Positions 1 through 9,287 of a stretch of 64,000 nt of DNA are shown here, in pieces. Under the pieces are notes generated by a model. The model did no database searches. It was not told the DNA's origin and was given only the letters and a program-made list of their open reading frames with translations. The DNA comes from Roseomonas sp. (lineage in GTDB: Bacteria > Pseudomonadota > Alphaproteobacteria > Acetobacterales > Acetobacteraceae). Location: the NCBI GenBank assembly GCA_020249775.1, contig JADCFA010000021.1, positions 248,001-312,000 of the forward strand, written 5' to 3'. Numbering within the stretch: position 1 is the stretch's first letter; each line of letters starts with the position of its first letter. The translations under genes were made by a program, and so were the position numbers.

Positions 1-1318
1 GGCGGATCAATTCAAGCGGCGTATCGTCATCGAACAAGGTCACGCAATCCACGGTGGCGAGTGATGCCAGCACAGCGGCACGCGCGGCCTCATTCTGAAT
101 CGGCCGAGTTGGCCCCTTCAGGCGCTTCACGCTGTCATCGCTATTGAGGCCCACCACCAGCCGATCGCACCAGGACCGCGCCTGTTCCAGCAAATGCACA
201 TGGCCGGGATGCAGCAGATCAAAGCAGCCATTGGTGAAGCCCACGCGCCAGCCGCGCCGGCGCCAGCGTTCCACCTGTTCCAAGGCGGCAGACCGCGACA
301 TCACCTTGCGCAGCGCGCCGCGTTCTGGGCCGAGTGCTTCCAGGATTTCCTCTTCCCGCGTGACCGCGGTGCCAACCTTGGCCACCGCAATGCCGGCGGC
401 GATATTGGCCAGCCGCACCGCCACCGCCAGCGGCAGCTTGGCGCCAAGCCCGGCGGCGATGGTGGCCACCACCGTATCGCCCGCGCCGGAGACATCCTGC
501 ACCTCCGCCGCTTCGGCGGGGAAATGGTGCAGCTTGTCGCCGTCCAACAGCGTCATGCCATCTTCGCTGCGCGTCACCAGCACGGCGCCAAAGCCATACG
601 CATCGCGCAGCGCGCGCAAGGCAGCGATGATGTTTTCTTCCGTGTCCACCGGCATGCCGGTCGCTTCCGCAAGCTCCGCGCGGTTCGGCGTCACCAGATC
701 GGCCCCGGCATAGCGGCTGTAATCTCGCCCCTTGGGGTCCACCACCACGCGCCGCCCGGCGGATCGCGCCGCCTGGATCAGCCGCGCCGCCGTGTCGCCG
801 GCCAGCACGCCCTTGCCGTAATCGGATAGCACCATCACCGTGGTGGCGGCGGCGGCATCGCCGGCAATCCGCACCAGCCGATCAGCAAGGCGCGGTTGGA
901 TCGGCGCCACCTGTTCATGATCCGCGCGCAGCATGTGCTGGCCATTGGCCAGAAAACGCGTCTTGGTCGTGGTCGAGCGCCCGCCCTGCACCAGCAACCA
1001 TGGCTCGACCCCCGGCTGCCCGCCGATCAGGCCGGTCAGGTCACTGCCGGCCTGATCATCGCCCACCACAGATACAAAGGCCACTGCCGCGCCAAGCGCG
1101 GTCAGGTTACGCACCACATTACCGGCACCGCCAGGCATGGCGATTTCGCGTTCCACGGTCAGCACCGGCACTGGCGCTTCAGGGCTGATGCGCTGAGCCC
1201 GGCCATAAACATAGCGATCCAGCATGGCATCGCCCACCACCAGCGCCGAAGCGCGGCGGAGCTGGCGCGCAGCAGCCATCAATTCAGCGATGGGAATTTC
1301 AACCAATGGCCGGTCCAT
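1..1318 (-). CDS. hldE: Bifunctional heptose 7-phosphate kinase / heptose 1-phosphate adenylyltransferase (3' end cut by window)
   Basis: Translated by hand from the minus strand; it is absent from the ORF track because its stop lies outside the window. The 439 visible codons start at ATG 1318. The N-terminal half is a PfkB/ribokinase-type kinase with the DVSGAGDT catalytic motif. The C-terminal half opens with GFTNGCFDLLHPGH, whose HPGH matches the nucleotidyltransferase HxGH motif. In the family, HldE phosphorylates D-glycero-beta-D-manno-heptose 7-phosphate and later adenylates the 1-phosphate, giving ADP-heptose for the LPS inner core in the cytoplasm. Perhaps 40 or so C-terminal residues are missing (family length about 480). 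It lies 69 bp downstream of pmbA on the same strand. Confidence 0.93.
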   Translation of the reverse strand, partial: MDRPLVEIPIAELMAAARQLRRASALVVGDAMLDRYVYGRAQRISPEAPVPVLTVEREIAMPGGAGNVVRNLTALGAAVAFVSVVGDDQAGSDLTGLIGGQPGVEPWLLVQGGRSTTTKTRFLANGQHMLRADHEQVAPIQPRLADRLVRIAGDAAAATTVMVLSDYGKGVLAGDTAARLIQAARSAGRRVVVDPKGRDYSRYAGADLVTPNRAELAEATGMPVDTEENIIAALRALRDAYGFGAVLVTRSEDGMTLLDGDKLHHFPAEAAEVQDVSGAGDTVVATIAAGLGAKLPLAVAVRLANIAAGIAVAKVGTAVTREEEILEALGPERGALRKVMSRSAALEQVERWRRRGWRVGFTNGCFDLLHPGHVHLLEQARSWCDRLVVGLNSDDSVKRLKGPTRPIQNEAARAAVLASLATVDCVTLFDDDTPLELIR

Positions 1319-1387
1319 GCGGGGCGCCCCTTTGCAATATTTGCGTAACCCAGGCGCCGGGTCGGGCGCAAGCGGGGTGGCCTAGTC

Positions 1388-2713
1388 TCAAGCCCCCGCC
1401 AGGGTCAGCCCCTCAATCCGAAGGGTCGGGCAATCCGTCCCGCGCCGGAACTCCAGATCGTCGGCGGCGGTCATGTTCAGCAACATCTGCTTCAGATTGC
1501 CAGCGATGGTGATTTCACTCACCGCTTCCGCCAGCACCCCGTCCCGGATCATGAAGCCCGCCGCGCCGCGGCTGTAATCGCCGGTCACGCCATTTACCCC
1601 CATGCCGGTCAATTCGGTAATGTAGAGCCCTTCCTTGATATCGGCCATCAGCGCCATGGGGCTCAGCTTGCCCGGAGTGAGCCAAAGATTGCTCTGTGCC
1701 GGGCCGGGGGGGCCGCCCGTACCGCGGCTGGCATGGCCGGTGGAAGCCAGGCCCAATTGCCGGGCGCTGCGCCAATCCATGATCCAACTGGTCAGCAGGC
1801 CATCCTGCACCAGGGCGCGGGGCGCGCCGGGCATGCCTTCCCCATCAAAGGGCCGGGAACGCAGGCCACGCTTGCGCGTTGGGTCATCATGCACCGTCAT
1901 TCCTGCGGGCAGGATTTGTTGGCCCATGGCATCCTTGAAGAAAGACGTTCCCCGCGCCACCGCCGCGCCACTGATGGCGCCGATCAAATGCCCAAGCATG
2001 GAACCAGAAACGCGCGGATCGAGCACCACCGGAATACGCGCGGTTTTCGGCCGCACCGGGTTCAAGCGGCGCACGGCCTTTTCGCCCGCGACGCGCCCAA
2101 CCAGGGCCGGGTCTGGCAGATCAGCCAGATAGACCGATTGCCAGTAATCATAATCCCGCTCCATCCCCGTGCCTTCGCCGGCGACGGCGGTCGCGGAAAT
2201 GCCATGCGATGTGCGGGCATATTGGCCGGCGAAACCATTGGAAGCGACCATGGCGATATCCGTTCGGCCCCAGCCAGCGCCCGCCCCTTGGCTATTGGTG
2301 ACGCCCTTGATGGCAAGCGCCGCTTCTTCGGCCAGCGCGGCGCGGGCCAGTAGCGCCTCAGCGCTGGGCTCGCTCGGGTCTTCCAGATCAAGCGCGCGGG
2401 CCGGGATGGCAACCGCTTCCGTCAGGCCGACGAATGGGTCTTCCGGCACCACGCGCGCCATTGCGACCGCACGTTCCGCGAGTGCCGCAAAACCCTTCAG
2501 GTCGGGTTCCGTGGAGGCCACAATCGCCTGACGCCTGCCAATAAAAACGCGGAGGCCAAGGTCCATGCTTTCCGAACGTTCAAGCTTTTCAATCGCCCCG
2601 AGCCGCCGTTCTACGGAAAGCGAGGTGGAGGCAATCAGCAGCGCATCCGCCGCATCTGCCCCGGCCTTCTTCGCTGCCTTGATCAGGTCAGCCAGCGCAT
2701 CCAGCCGGTTCAT
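1388..2713 (-). CDS. pmbA: TldD/PmbA family metalloprotease subunit (PmbA/TldE)
   Basis: The 441-residue protein matches the TldE/PmbA half of the TldD/TldE zinc metalloprotease in length and in its N-terminal layout (a coiled start, then repeated 'ERR..AIEKLERSES' type strands). PmbA lacks the zinc-binding HExxxH of TldD, and I see no such motif here, which favours PmbA over TldD. The family degrades unfolded or leader peptides, for example in microcin maturation and CcdA turnover. Its ATG overlaps the stop of the upstream M16 peptidase gene by 4 bp, so the two are probably translationally coupled. No tldD is visible in this window, so its partner must be elsewhere. Confidence 0.9.
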   Translation of the reverse strand: MNRLDALADLIKAAKKAGADAADALLIASTSLSVERRLGAIEKLERSESMDLGLRVFIGRRQAIVASTEPDLKGFAALAERAVAMARVVPEDPFVGLTEAVAIPARALDLEDPSEPSAEALLARAALAEEAALAIKGVTNSQGAGAGWGRTDIAMVASNGFAGQYARTSHGISATAVAGEGTGMERDYDYWQSVYLADLPDPALVGRVAGEKAVRRLNPVRPKTARIPVVLDPRVSGSMLGHLIGAISGAAVARGTSFFKDAMGQQILPAGMTVHDDPTRKRGLRSRPFDGEGMPGAPRALVQDGLLTSWIMDWRSARQLGLASTGHASRGTGGPPGPAQSNLWLTPGKLSPMALMADIKEGLYITELTGMGVNGVTGDYSRGAAGFMIRDGVLAEAVSEITIAGNLKQMLLNMTAADDLEFRRGTDCPTLRIEGLTLAGA

Positions 2714-3975
2714 GCCGCCAAACGCTCCATGATTGTGCCGAGGGCAGGCACCTGTGCGGATGGCCCCATCACGGCCAAGGTCGGGCGCTGACGAAAAGCT
2801 TGCGCGGCGGCCTGCTGCACCTGTTCCACCGTGACCGAGGCAATGCGCTGCTTGGTTTCCTCAATCGGGATCACGCGGCCATGCACCTGCAATTGCCGCG
2901 CAAGCTGTTCGCAGCGGCTGCCAGTGGATTCCAAGGACATCAGCAGGGAAGCGCGCAACTGCGCCTTGGCGCGGGCCAATTCATCCTCGGTCACGTCGCG
3001 CTGCACCTTAAGCAATTCCTCAAGCGTCACGGGCATCAATTCAGCGGCTTCCTTTTCCCCCGTACCGGCATAGATCTGGAACAAGCCGCCATCCTTGAAA
3101 GGCGAGGCAAAGGCATAAATGGAATAAACCAAGCCGCGCTTTTCGCGGATTTCCTGAAACAGCCGCGATGACATGCCACCACCGAGCAGCGTGCCCAGCA
3201 CCTGTGTTGGCCAATGCATCGGATCGCGATAGGGCGCAGAGGGAAAACCAAGCACAATATGCACCTGATCCAAATCACGGTCTTCGCGGAATTCGCCGCC
3301 GGCATAGCGCGCCGCTTCCGGGCTTGCGATATCCACCTTGGGCAGATCAGCGAAATGCTTGCCAACCAGATCGAGCAGCGCATCATGATCCAGCGCGCCA
3401 GCGCCGGCGACCACCATGGAAGAAGGCCCGTAGTTGCGGCCCATATAGCCCCTGAGGGCATCGCGTGTCATGGCCTTGATCGATTCCTCGGTCCCCAGCA
3501 CCGGCCGGCCCATCGGCTGATCCGGAAAGGCGGTGGATTGGAAATGATCAAACACGATATCATCCGGCGTATCATTCGCCTGACCAATTTCCTGCAAGAT
3601 CACGCCGCGTTCGCGTTCAACTTCCTCGGGCTCAAAGGTTGAATGCGTCAGAATATCGCCGATGATATCAACGGCGAGTGCGGTGTCTTCCTTCAGCACC
3701 TTGGCGTAATAGGCGGTTTGTTCGCGGGCGGTATAGGCGTTCAAGTGCCCACCGACATTCTCAATCTCCCGCGCAATTGCCGCCGCATCACGCCGCGCCG
3801 TGCCCTTGAAGGCCATATGTTCCAGGAAATGCGATACGCCATTGTCTTCCGGCGTTTCATGCCGCGTACCGACCGAGACATAGGCGCCGAAGGAAACGGT
3901 TTCCACGCGCGGCATGTTTTCGGAAACAACGGTCAGGCCATTTTCAAGGCGGGTAACACGAACGGCTTCGGTCAT
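2710..3975 (-). CDS. M16 family zinc metallopeptidase (mitochondrial-processing-peptidase-like)
   Basis: The product is 421 residues if started at ATG 3975. The ORF track runs far upstream only because the frame is open inside thrC. The inverted zinc motif HFLEH lies at residues 49-53, and the third ligand glutamate is at about residue 129 (VILQEIG), the expected spacing of about 76 residues. This is therefore a catalytically competent M16B-type peptidase rather than an inactive partner. An in-frame ATG at 4002 would overlap thrC by 11 bp; neither start has a strong Shine-Dalgarno. It sits 16 bp after thrC and overlaps pmbA by 4 bp, as in the common alphaproteobacterial thrC-M16 arrangement. 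Substrate is unknown. Confidence 0.9.
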   Translation of the reverse strand: MTEAVRVTRLENGLTVVSENMPRVETVSFGAYVSVGTRHETPEDNGVSHFLEHMAFKGTARRDAAAIAREIENVGGHLNAYTAREQTAYYAKVLKEDTALAVDIIGDILTHSTFEPEEVERERGVILQEIGQANDTPDDIVFDHFQSTAFPDQPMGRPVLGTEESIKAMTRDALRGYMGRNYGPSSMVVAGAGALDHDALLDLVGKHFADLPKVDIASPEAARYAGGEFREDRDLDQVHIVLGFPSAPYRDPMHWPTQVLGTLLGGGMSSRLFQEIREKRGLVYSIYAFASPFKDGGLFQIYAGTGEKEAAELMPVTLEELLKVQRDVTEDELARAKAQLRASLLMSLESTGSRCEQLARQLQVHGRVIPIEETKQRIASVTVEQVQQAAAQAFRQRPTLAVMGPSAQVPALGTIMERLAA

Positions 3976-3991
3976 GGGTGTATTGATCTTT

Positions 3992-5389
3992 TCAAGCTGC
4001 ATTGCGACGGGCATGGGCACGAACCGCTGCTTCCACCGCGCCAAGGTCATCGGCCAGGACGGAAAAGCGTTCTTCCCGATCATATAGGTCGGCAAGCCGC
4101 GCGGGCAGAGGGGGGCGCAGCCCCGTTGCGCGTTCCACTGCATCAGGGAATTTCGCCGGATGCGCGGTGGCGGCCACCACGACCGGAATGCCAGGGTCTT
4201 CCGGCGCCAAGGCGCGGGCGGCGGCGGTGCCAACCGCAGTGTGTGGGTCCGCCAAATACCCCGCCGCCTGATGCAAATGGCGGATTTCGGCGAGCGTCCC
4301 GGCATCATCCAGGGTGAAGCCGGCAAAAAGCTTGGTCGCTTCCCGCCAGGCGGCATCCGCGATGGGCATGCGGCCTTCGGTGCGGAATCGGCGCATGGCC
4401 TCCGCCGTCGCGGCGCCATCGCGGCCCTGCAATTCGAACAACAGGCGTTCGAAATTGGAGGAAACCTGAATATCCATGGAAGGCGAAAGCGACGGTTCGA
4501 CCGGCCGTGCTGTCATGTCATTGGCCGTGAGGAAGCGTGTCAGAATGTCATTGCGGTTCGACCCAACAATCAGCTTCGCCACCGGCAGGCCCATGCGCAT
4601 CGCGGCCCAGGCGGCCAGCACATTGCCGAAATTGCCGGTGGGCACGCTGAAGGCCACAGGCCGGTCTGGCGCGCCAAGCGCCAAGGCAGAAGCGACATAA
4701 TAGGGGATTTGCGCCGCGATCCGCGCCCAATTGATCGAATTCACCGCCGAAAGCCGCATTTCCTGGCGGAAGGGCGCGTCATTGAACATGGCCTTGACCA
4801 AATCCTGGCAGGCATCGAAATCGCCCTTGATCGCGATATTGCTGACATTTGGCGCCAGCACGCTGGTCATTTGCCGGCGCTGCACTTCGCTGGTGCGGCC
4901 TTCAGGATGGAGGATGACAATATCAACCGCCGCGCGATCCCGGCAGGCTTCAATGGCGGCGGAGCCCGTATCGCCCGAGGTCGCGCCGACAATCGTCACA
5001 CGTTCCCCGCGCTTGGTCAGCACATGATCGAAAAGCGGCCCAAGCAATTGCAGCGCCATATCCTTGAAGGCGAGCGTCGGGCCATGGAACAGCTCCAGCG
5101 CGAAAGACCGCTGATCCAACTGGACCAGCGGCACGATGGCAGGGTGGCCAAAGCCGGCATAGGCTTCCTGGCAGAGCGCGTTCAGCGGCAGGCCGGACCC
5201 AGCGAATAGCCCAATGATCCGAGCCGCCAATGCCGGATAGGAAAGCCCGCGCATGGCGCGCCATTCGGCGGGCGAAAGCTCCGGCCAATGGCGCGGCACG
5301 AAAAGCCCGCCATCTTCCGCGAGGCCAGCCAGCAATACGCCTTCAAAATCCCGGGCCGGCGCCTGCCCGCGTGTTGAGATATACTCCAT
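3992..5389 (-). CDS. thrC: Threonine synthase
   Basis: The 465-residue, PLP-dependent fold type II enzyme converts O-phosphohomoserine to threonine and phosphate. The N-terminus (MEYISTRG) is typical of the long bacterial and fungal ThrC class. The PLP lysine is K109 in the motif FHGPTLAFKD, and a phosphate-binding glycine-rich stretch (SVPTGNFGN) follows in the middle. I chose ATG 5389 because homology begins there; the 41 extra residues in the ORF track are upstream non-coding sequence. It is the first gene of the minus-strand run thrC, M16 peptidase, pmbA, hldE, and is divergent from a TTT receptor gene with a 121-bp spacer. Confidence 0.95.
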   Translation of the reverse strand: MEYISTRGQAPARDFEGVLLAGLAEDGGLFVPRHWPELSPAEWRAMRGLSYPALAARIIGLFAGSGLPLNALCQEAYAGFGHPAIVPLVQLDQRSFALELFHGPTLAFKDMALQLLGPLFDHVLTKRGERVTIVGATSGDTGSAAIEACRDRAAVDIVILHPEGRTSEVQRRQMTSVLAPNVSNIAIKGDFDACQDLVKAMFNDAPFRQEMRLSAVNSINWARIAAQIPYYVASALALGAPDRPVAFSVPTGNFGNVLAAWAAMRMGLPVAKLIVGSNRNDILTRFLTANDMTARPVEPSLSPSMDIQVSSNFERLLFELQGRDGAATAEAMRRFRTEGRMPIADAAWREATKLFAGFTLDDAGTLAEIRHLHQAAGYLADPHTAVGTAAARALAPEDPGIPVVVAATAHPAKFPDAVERATGLRPPLPARLADLYDREERFSVLADDLGAVEAAVRAHARRNAA

Positions 5390-5510
5390 GGCGGGAGACA
5401 TAAAGCCTGCGGCGCGAAAGCGCGAGGGGCGGGAGTGGGGCCATAGGCAAGGGTAATAGTCACGGTTAACCTTCCTGCCACAAGAAACAACAAAACAAGG
5501 AGGAAGCTTC

Positions 5511-6494
5511 ATGCGTCATTGTTTGCCCCGCCGGGCCTTATTGTCCCTGTCCTTGGCCGCCCTTGCCGCGCCGGCCCTGGCCCAGCCTTTCCCGCAGCGG
5601 AACATCACCATCATTGTTCCATCCGCCCCGGGCGGCACGTTGGATGCGCTGGCACGCTATTTTGGCCAAGCCATGGCGCCGCTGCTGGGCCGCAGTGTGG
5701 TGGTTGAAAATGTTGGTGGTGCGGGCGGGCTGATTGGCATGCAGCGCGCCGCGCGCGCGGAGGCCGACGGGCATACGCTGGTCTTTGGCAATATGGGCGT
5801 TATGGCCGTTGGCCATGTGCTGAACCCCAATGCCGGCTTCGATCCTCGGCGCGAATTGGCGCCGATTTCCATGGTAGCAGATGTGCCCATGGTCCTGGCG
5901 GCTTCGCCGCGCGGGCAAATCCGCGATTTGCAGGGGCTGCTGGACCATATTCGCCGCAATGGCGACAAGGCTACTTTCGGGACCGCCGGTGCGGGTACCA
6001 CAAGCCATCTTGCACCCGGATACCTGCTGCACCTCGCCGGCTTGAAGGCAACGCTGGTTTCCTATCGAGGTGCCGGTCCCGCCATGACAGATTTGGCTGC
6101 CGGCACGGTGGATGCGGTCATTGATCAGACTGTCACCATGATCCCCGCGCATCGCGGCGGCACGGCCATTGCGCTTGCGGTTTCCGCGCCGCAGCGCATT
6201 CCGCAACTACCCGATGTGCCAAGCTTCGCAGAAGCCGGCCTGCCCGGCTTCGATCTGGTGATCTGGAACGCCTTTGCTGCGCCGGCGGGAACACCCTCAC
6301 CCGTGATCGCCCGCCTGGCTGAGGTGATTGAAGGCGCGCAGCAAGACCAAGTTCTGCAAGGGCGTTTACGCGATTTGGCCAGCACAGCCCCCGCCCCCGC
6401 GGCCCGCGGGCCAGAAGCGCTACGGCAAAGGATCGCTGCCGATATCACCAAATGGACCGAAATCATCGGCGCCTCCGGCCTCAACAGGGAATAG
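5511..6494 (+). CDS. Tripartite tricarboxylate transporter (TTT) substrate-binding protein, Bug/TctC family
   Basis: The 327-residue periplasmic solute-binding protein has an N-terminal signal peptide (basic MRHCLPRR, a hydrophobic core, cleavage near ALAQ-PFP). It carries the Bug-family hallmark of IIVPSAPGGTLDALAR after the first strand and VVENVGGAGG about 30 residues later. A strong AGGAGG Shine-Dalgarno stands 7 to 8 bp before ATG 5511. Bug proteins deliver carboxylates and other small acids to a TctA/TctB membrane pair. No such pair is nearby, so this is a solo receptor, as is common in Acetobacteraceae and Burkholderiales. The ligand cannot be told from sequence. Confidence 0.93.
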   Translation: MRHCLPRRALLSLSLAALAAPALAQPFPQRNITIIVPSAPGGTLDALARYFGQAMAPLLGRSVVVENVGGAGGLIGMQRAARAEADGHTLVFGNMGVMAVGHVLNPNAGFDPRRELAPISMVADVPMVLAASPRGQIRDLQGLLDHIRRNGDKATFGTAGAGTTSHLAPGYLLHLAGLKATLVSYRGAGPAMTDLAAGTVDAVIDQTVTMIPAHRGGTAIALAVSAPQRIPQLPDVPSFAEAGLPGFDLVIWNAFAAPAGTPSPVIARLAEVIEGAQQDQVLQGRLRDLASTAPAPAARGPEALRQRIAADITKWTEIIGASGLNRE

Positions 6495-6541
6495 CGGCGT
6501 CTTCAGAAAAGACACGGGCCGGCAAAAGTGAAGTATCCCCC

Positions 6542-6565
6542 CTGATCGGGCCTCTGCCCGATCAG
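6542..6565. terminator. Bidirectional hairpin between convergent genes
   Basis: A perfect 9-bp inverted repeat, CTGATCGGG / CCCGATCAG with a 6-nt loop, lies between the stop of the TTT receptor gene (6494) and the stop of degP (6590). It is followed by an AT-rich stretch (agtatatttc). Position and form fit a shared transcription terminator, though there is no long U tract. Confidence 0.7.
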
Positions 6566-6589
6566 AGTATATTTCACCAAAACGCCAAA

Positions 6590-8104
6590 TCAGCCCGGCG
6601 CATTACCCCGCGCATTCAGGCGTAGCGGCACAAAGCGCTGGCCGCCCGCATTTTCCACCGCGAATAACCCAACATTGCGGTTCTGCCGGCGCAGGCGTTC
6701 GATCTGTTCCTGCACCTCAGCCGGCGTTGCCACGCGCTGCTGCTGCACTTCCACAATCACATCACCGGGGCGCAATTCACGCTCCGCTGCCGGCGTGCCG
6801 GGGATCACCTCCACAATCACCACACCGCGTTGTTCTGGCTTCAGGTTGAAGCGCTGGCGCAGCTCATTGGTGATCGTCGCCACGCGCAGCCCAAGCCCAG
6901 TCAGTTCCACCGGCCCCTGACCGGGCGGAGGCGCCGCCGGCGCGCTTGCCTGGCGCTGTTCCGCCGGCAATTCGCCAAGCGTCACGCTCACAGTTTCTTC
7001 CTTGCCATCGCGCCAGATCACCACCGGCACGGAACTGCCCACATTGTTATCCGCGACAATGCGCGGCAGCGCACGCATTTCCGGCACCGGCACCCCATTG
7101 AAGCGGATGATCACATCGCCCGAGCGAATGCCCGCCTGCGCCGCCGGCCCATCGGCCTGCGCGTTGGCCACCAGCGCACCGCGCGTGCCAGCGGGCAGGC
7201 GCAGCGCTTCGGCAATATCATCCGTGACGCCCTGGATATTCACGCCAATCCAGCCGCGCCGCACGCGCCCCGCATCACGCAGCTGCGCCACCACCCGGCT
7301 TGCCATATTGGACGGGATGGAAAAGCCAAGCCCGGCCGAAACACCGCTTGGGGAGATGATGGCGGTATTGATGCCAATCACCTGGCCGCGCATGTTAAAC
7401 AGCGGCCCGCCAGAATTGCCCTGATTGATGGCAGCATCCGTCTGGATGAAATCATCATAAAGCCCCTGGCCGATATCGCGCCCGCGGGCCGAAACGATCC
7501 CCGCCGTCACCGTGCCGCCAAAGCCGAAGGGATTGCCAATGGCGATCACCCAATCGCCCACTTCCGATTGATCCGAATCACCAAAGGCAACGGCGGCAAG
7601 CGGCTTGTCATGCTTGATGCGCAGCACCGCAATATCCGTGCGCGGATCGGTGCCTACCAATTCCGCGCGAATGCTGGTTTTATCCTGCAGGATCACATTG
7701 ATCTCATCAGCGCCATCAATCACATGGTTATTCGTGACCACGATCCCTTCCTGCGCATCAATGATGAAGCCGGACCCGAGCGATTGCGCGCGGCGCTGGC
7801 GTTGTTGCGGGCCTTCACCCTGGCCCTGACCAGGCGGGCGGTTGCGATTGAAGAAATCGCGAAAAAATTCCTCAAAGGGGCTGCCCGGCGGCAATTGCGG
7901 CATTTCCGGCGCATTGGGCCGCCCAGAGCGTGGCGCAACATTCTTGGAGGTGGAGATATTCACCACCGCCGGCAGCAATTCCCGCGCAAGCGGCGCAAAG
8001 CTTTCCGGCGCGCGTTGCTGCGCCTGGGCCGGTGACATCAGCGGCAGGGTGGCAAACGGCGCCAGGGCCATGGCACCAGCAAGGGCAAGATGGACGATAC
8101 GCAA
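6590..8104 (-). CDS. degP: DegP/DegQ-like periplasmic serine endoprotease (Do family)
   Basis: The 504-residue HtrA-family protease has a signal peptide (MRIVHLALAG... AQAQ). A trypsin-like domain carries the triad H127 (TNNHV), D157 (RTDIAV) and S231 (NQGNSGGP), followed by two PDZ domains at roughly residues 270-370 and 400-495. The family degrades and chaperones misfolded envelope proteins in the periplasm. A Q/R/P/G-rich linker (about 88-108) lies in the LA-loop region. It is the last gene of hflK-hflC-DUF2065-degP, 104 bp after the DUF2065 gene, an arrangement widely conserved in alphaproteobacteria. This context suggests joint control of membrane and periplasmic protein quality. Confidence 0.94.
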   Translation of the reverse strand: MRIVHLALAGAMALAPFATLPLMSPAQAQQRAPESFAPLARELLPAVVNISTSKNVAPRSGRPNAPEMPQLPPGSPFEEFFRDFFNRNRPPGQGQGEGPQQRQRRAQSLGSGFIIDAQEGIVVTNNHVIDGADEINVILQDKTSIRAELVGTDPRTDIAVLRIKHDKPLAAVAFGDSDQSEVGDWVIAIGNPFGFGGTVTAGIVSARGRDIGQGLYDDFIQTDAAINQGNSGGPLFNMRGQVIGINTAIISPSGVSAGLGFSIPSNMASRVVAQLRDAGRVRRGWIGVNIQGVTDDIAEALRLPAGTRGALVANAQADGPAAQAGIRSGDVIIRFNGVPVPEMRALPRIVADNNVGSSVPVVIWRDGKEETVSVTLGELPAEQRQASAPAAPPPGQGPVELTGLGLRVATITNELRQRFNLKPEQRGVVIVEVIPGTPAAERELRPGDVIVEVQQQRVATPAEVQEQIERLRRQNRNVGLFAVENAGGQRFVPLRLNARGNAPG

Positions 8105-8208
8105 GGAAGCTCTCCTCGGGGAAAACGTCGGGAAACTTAGCAGATTGGCGTCATTCGCGCGAATTTAAGGCTTTTCGCCGCAACGAAGTGCAACAAAAAG
8201 CGAGTGCC

Positions 8209-8403
8209 TCACCAAAGCTTCAGCAGCCAGGCAAGGCCAATGCCGCCCGCCGCCGCGATTAGCCCACCAAGCCTGAGCCGCGCCTCCGGCGTCTCAGCAA
8301 GGCTTGCCAAGGCGCGGCGCATGAAGCCCGGCGCGATGGCATAGGCCAAGCCTTCCAGGGCCAGCACAACGGCTATGCCCTGGAGCAGTGTTGTAAAGCT
8401 CAC
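8209..8403 (-). CDS. DUF2065 family small membrane protein
   Basis: The 64-residue protein has two hydrophobic segments (about 5-25 and 43-62) separated by a basic turn (GFMRRAL). This is the pattern and length of DUF2065, a family usually encoded directly after hflC. The ATG overlaps the hflC stop by 4 bp (ATGA), so it is probably coupled to hflC translation. Function is unknown; its position suggests a role with the HflKC complex in the inner membrane. Confidence 0.85.
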   Translation of the reverse strand: MSFTTLLQGIAVVLALEGLAYAIAPGFMRRALASLAETPEARLRLGGLIAAAGGIGLAWLLKLW

Positions 8404-9287
8404 CTTGGCGTAGGCGCTGCAAGCCCATTCGGACTTTCGCGGAAATAGCGGAAGAATTCCGAATCGGGCGTCAGCACCAACCGTGTATCGCCTTCGGCAA
8501 AGGCTTCACGATAGGCCTGCATGGTGCGCCAGAATTGGAAGAAGGCCGGGTCGCGCTGGAAGGCTTCCGCGAAAATGCGGATGGCTTCCTGTTCGCCCTG
8601 ACCGCGCAGGATATCCGCCTGCGCTTGGGCTTCCGCGATCAGCACTGTGCGTTCACGCTCCGCCCCCGCACGCACGCGCTGCGCCACTTCCGCACCTTCC
8701 GCACGGGCTTCGCGCGCCACGCGTTCGCGTTCGGATTGCATGCGTGACAGGATGGCTTGGGTGTTTTCGCCCGGCAGATCAGCGCGGCGGATGCGCACAT
8801 CTTCCACGGCAATGCCGAATTGGCGCGCTTCTTCATTCACCTGACGGCGAATTTCACCCATGATCCGCGCCCGATCGGTGGAGAGCACCGCAAGCAAAGG
8901 CTCATTGCCCAATACGCGCCGGAGCGATGAGGTGACGATGGAATTGAGCCGGGCGCGAATGCCCGCTTCCGTTGCACCCACCGTCTGGAAGAAGCGCAGC
9001 GGATCGGTGATGCGATAGCGCGTGAAGCTATCCACGATCAGCCGGCGCTGATCGCCCAGGATCACTTCCTCACCCGGTGCATCAAAATCCAACAGGCGCC
9101 GGTCAAAAGTGATGACCGCCTGGATGAAGGGCAGCTTCCAATGCAGCCCGGGCTCCTGAATCACGCGGCGCGGTTCGCCGAATTGGGTGATCAGCACCTG
9201 CTGCGTCTGATGCACCGTGAACAGCGTGGAAGACGCGGTGAAAATCGCCGCCGCAAGCACGCCAAGCAGAATGATGGAGCGGTTCAT
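8400..9287 (-). CDS. hflC: Protease modulator HflC
   Basis: The 295-residue SPFH/band-7 protein has one N-terminal membrane anchor (about 5-22), then the SPFH domain and a long charged alpha-helical region (SERERVAREARAEGAEVAQ and on). HflC with HflK forms the large periplasmic-facing cage around FtsH and modulates its proteolysis of membrane proteins. The start overlaps the hflK stop by 4 bp and its stop overlaps DUF2065 by 4 bp, so the three genes are tightly coupled. Confidence 0.94.
   Translation of the reverse strand: MNRSIILLGVLAAAIFTASSTLFTVHQTQQVLITQFGEPRRVIQEPGLHWKLPFIQAVITFDRRLLDFDAPGEEVILGDQRRLIVDSFTRYRITDPLRFFQTVGATEAGIRARLNSIVTSSLRRVLGNEPLLAVLSTDRARIMGEIRRQVNEEARQFGIAVEDVRIRRADLPGENTQAILSRMQSERERVAREARAEGAEVAQRVRAGAERERTVLIAEAQAQADILRGQGEQEAIRIFAEAFQRDPAFFQFWRTMQAYREAFAEGDTRLVLTPDSEFFRYFRESPNGLAAPTPR

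Noticed and set aside
4160-5209. Plus-strand ORF of 349 residues
   Set aside because: Antisense to thrC, with Arg/His/Gly-rich composition caused by the high-GC complementary frame.
6830-8035. Plus-strand ORF of 401 residues in the track
   Set aside because: It is the antisense shadow of degP, rich in His/Arg/Ala with no family pattern. The minus-strand protease has its full catalytic triad.
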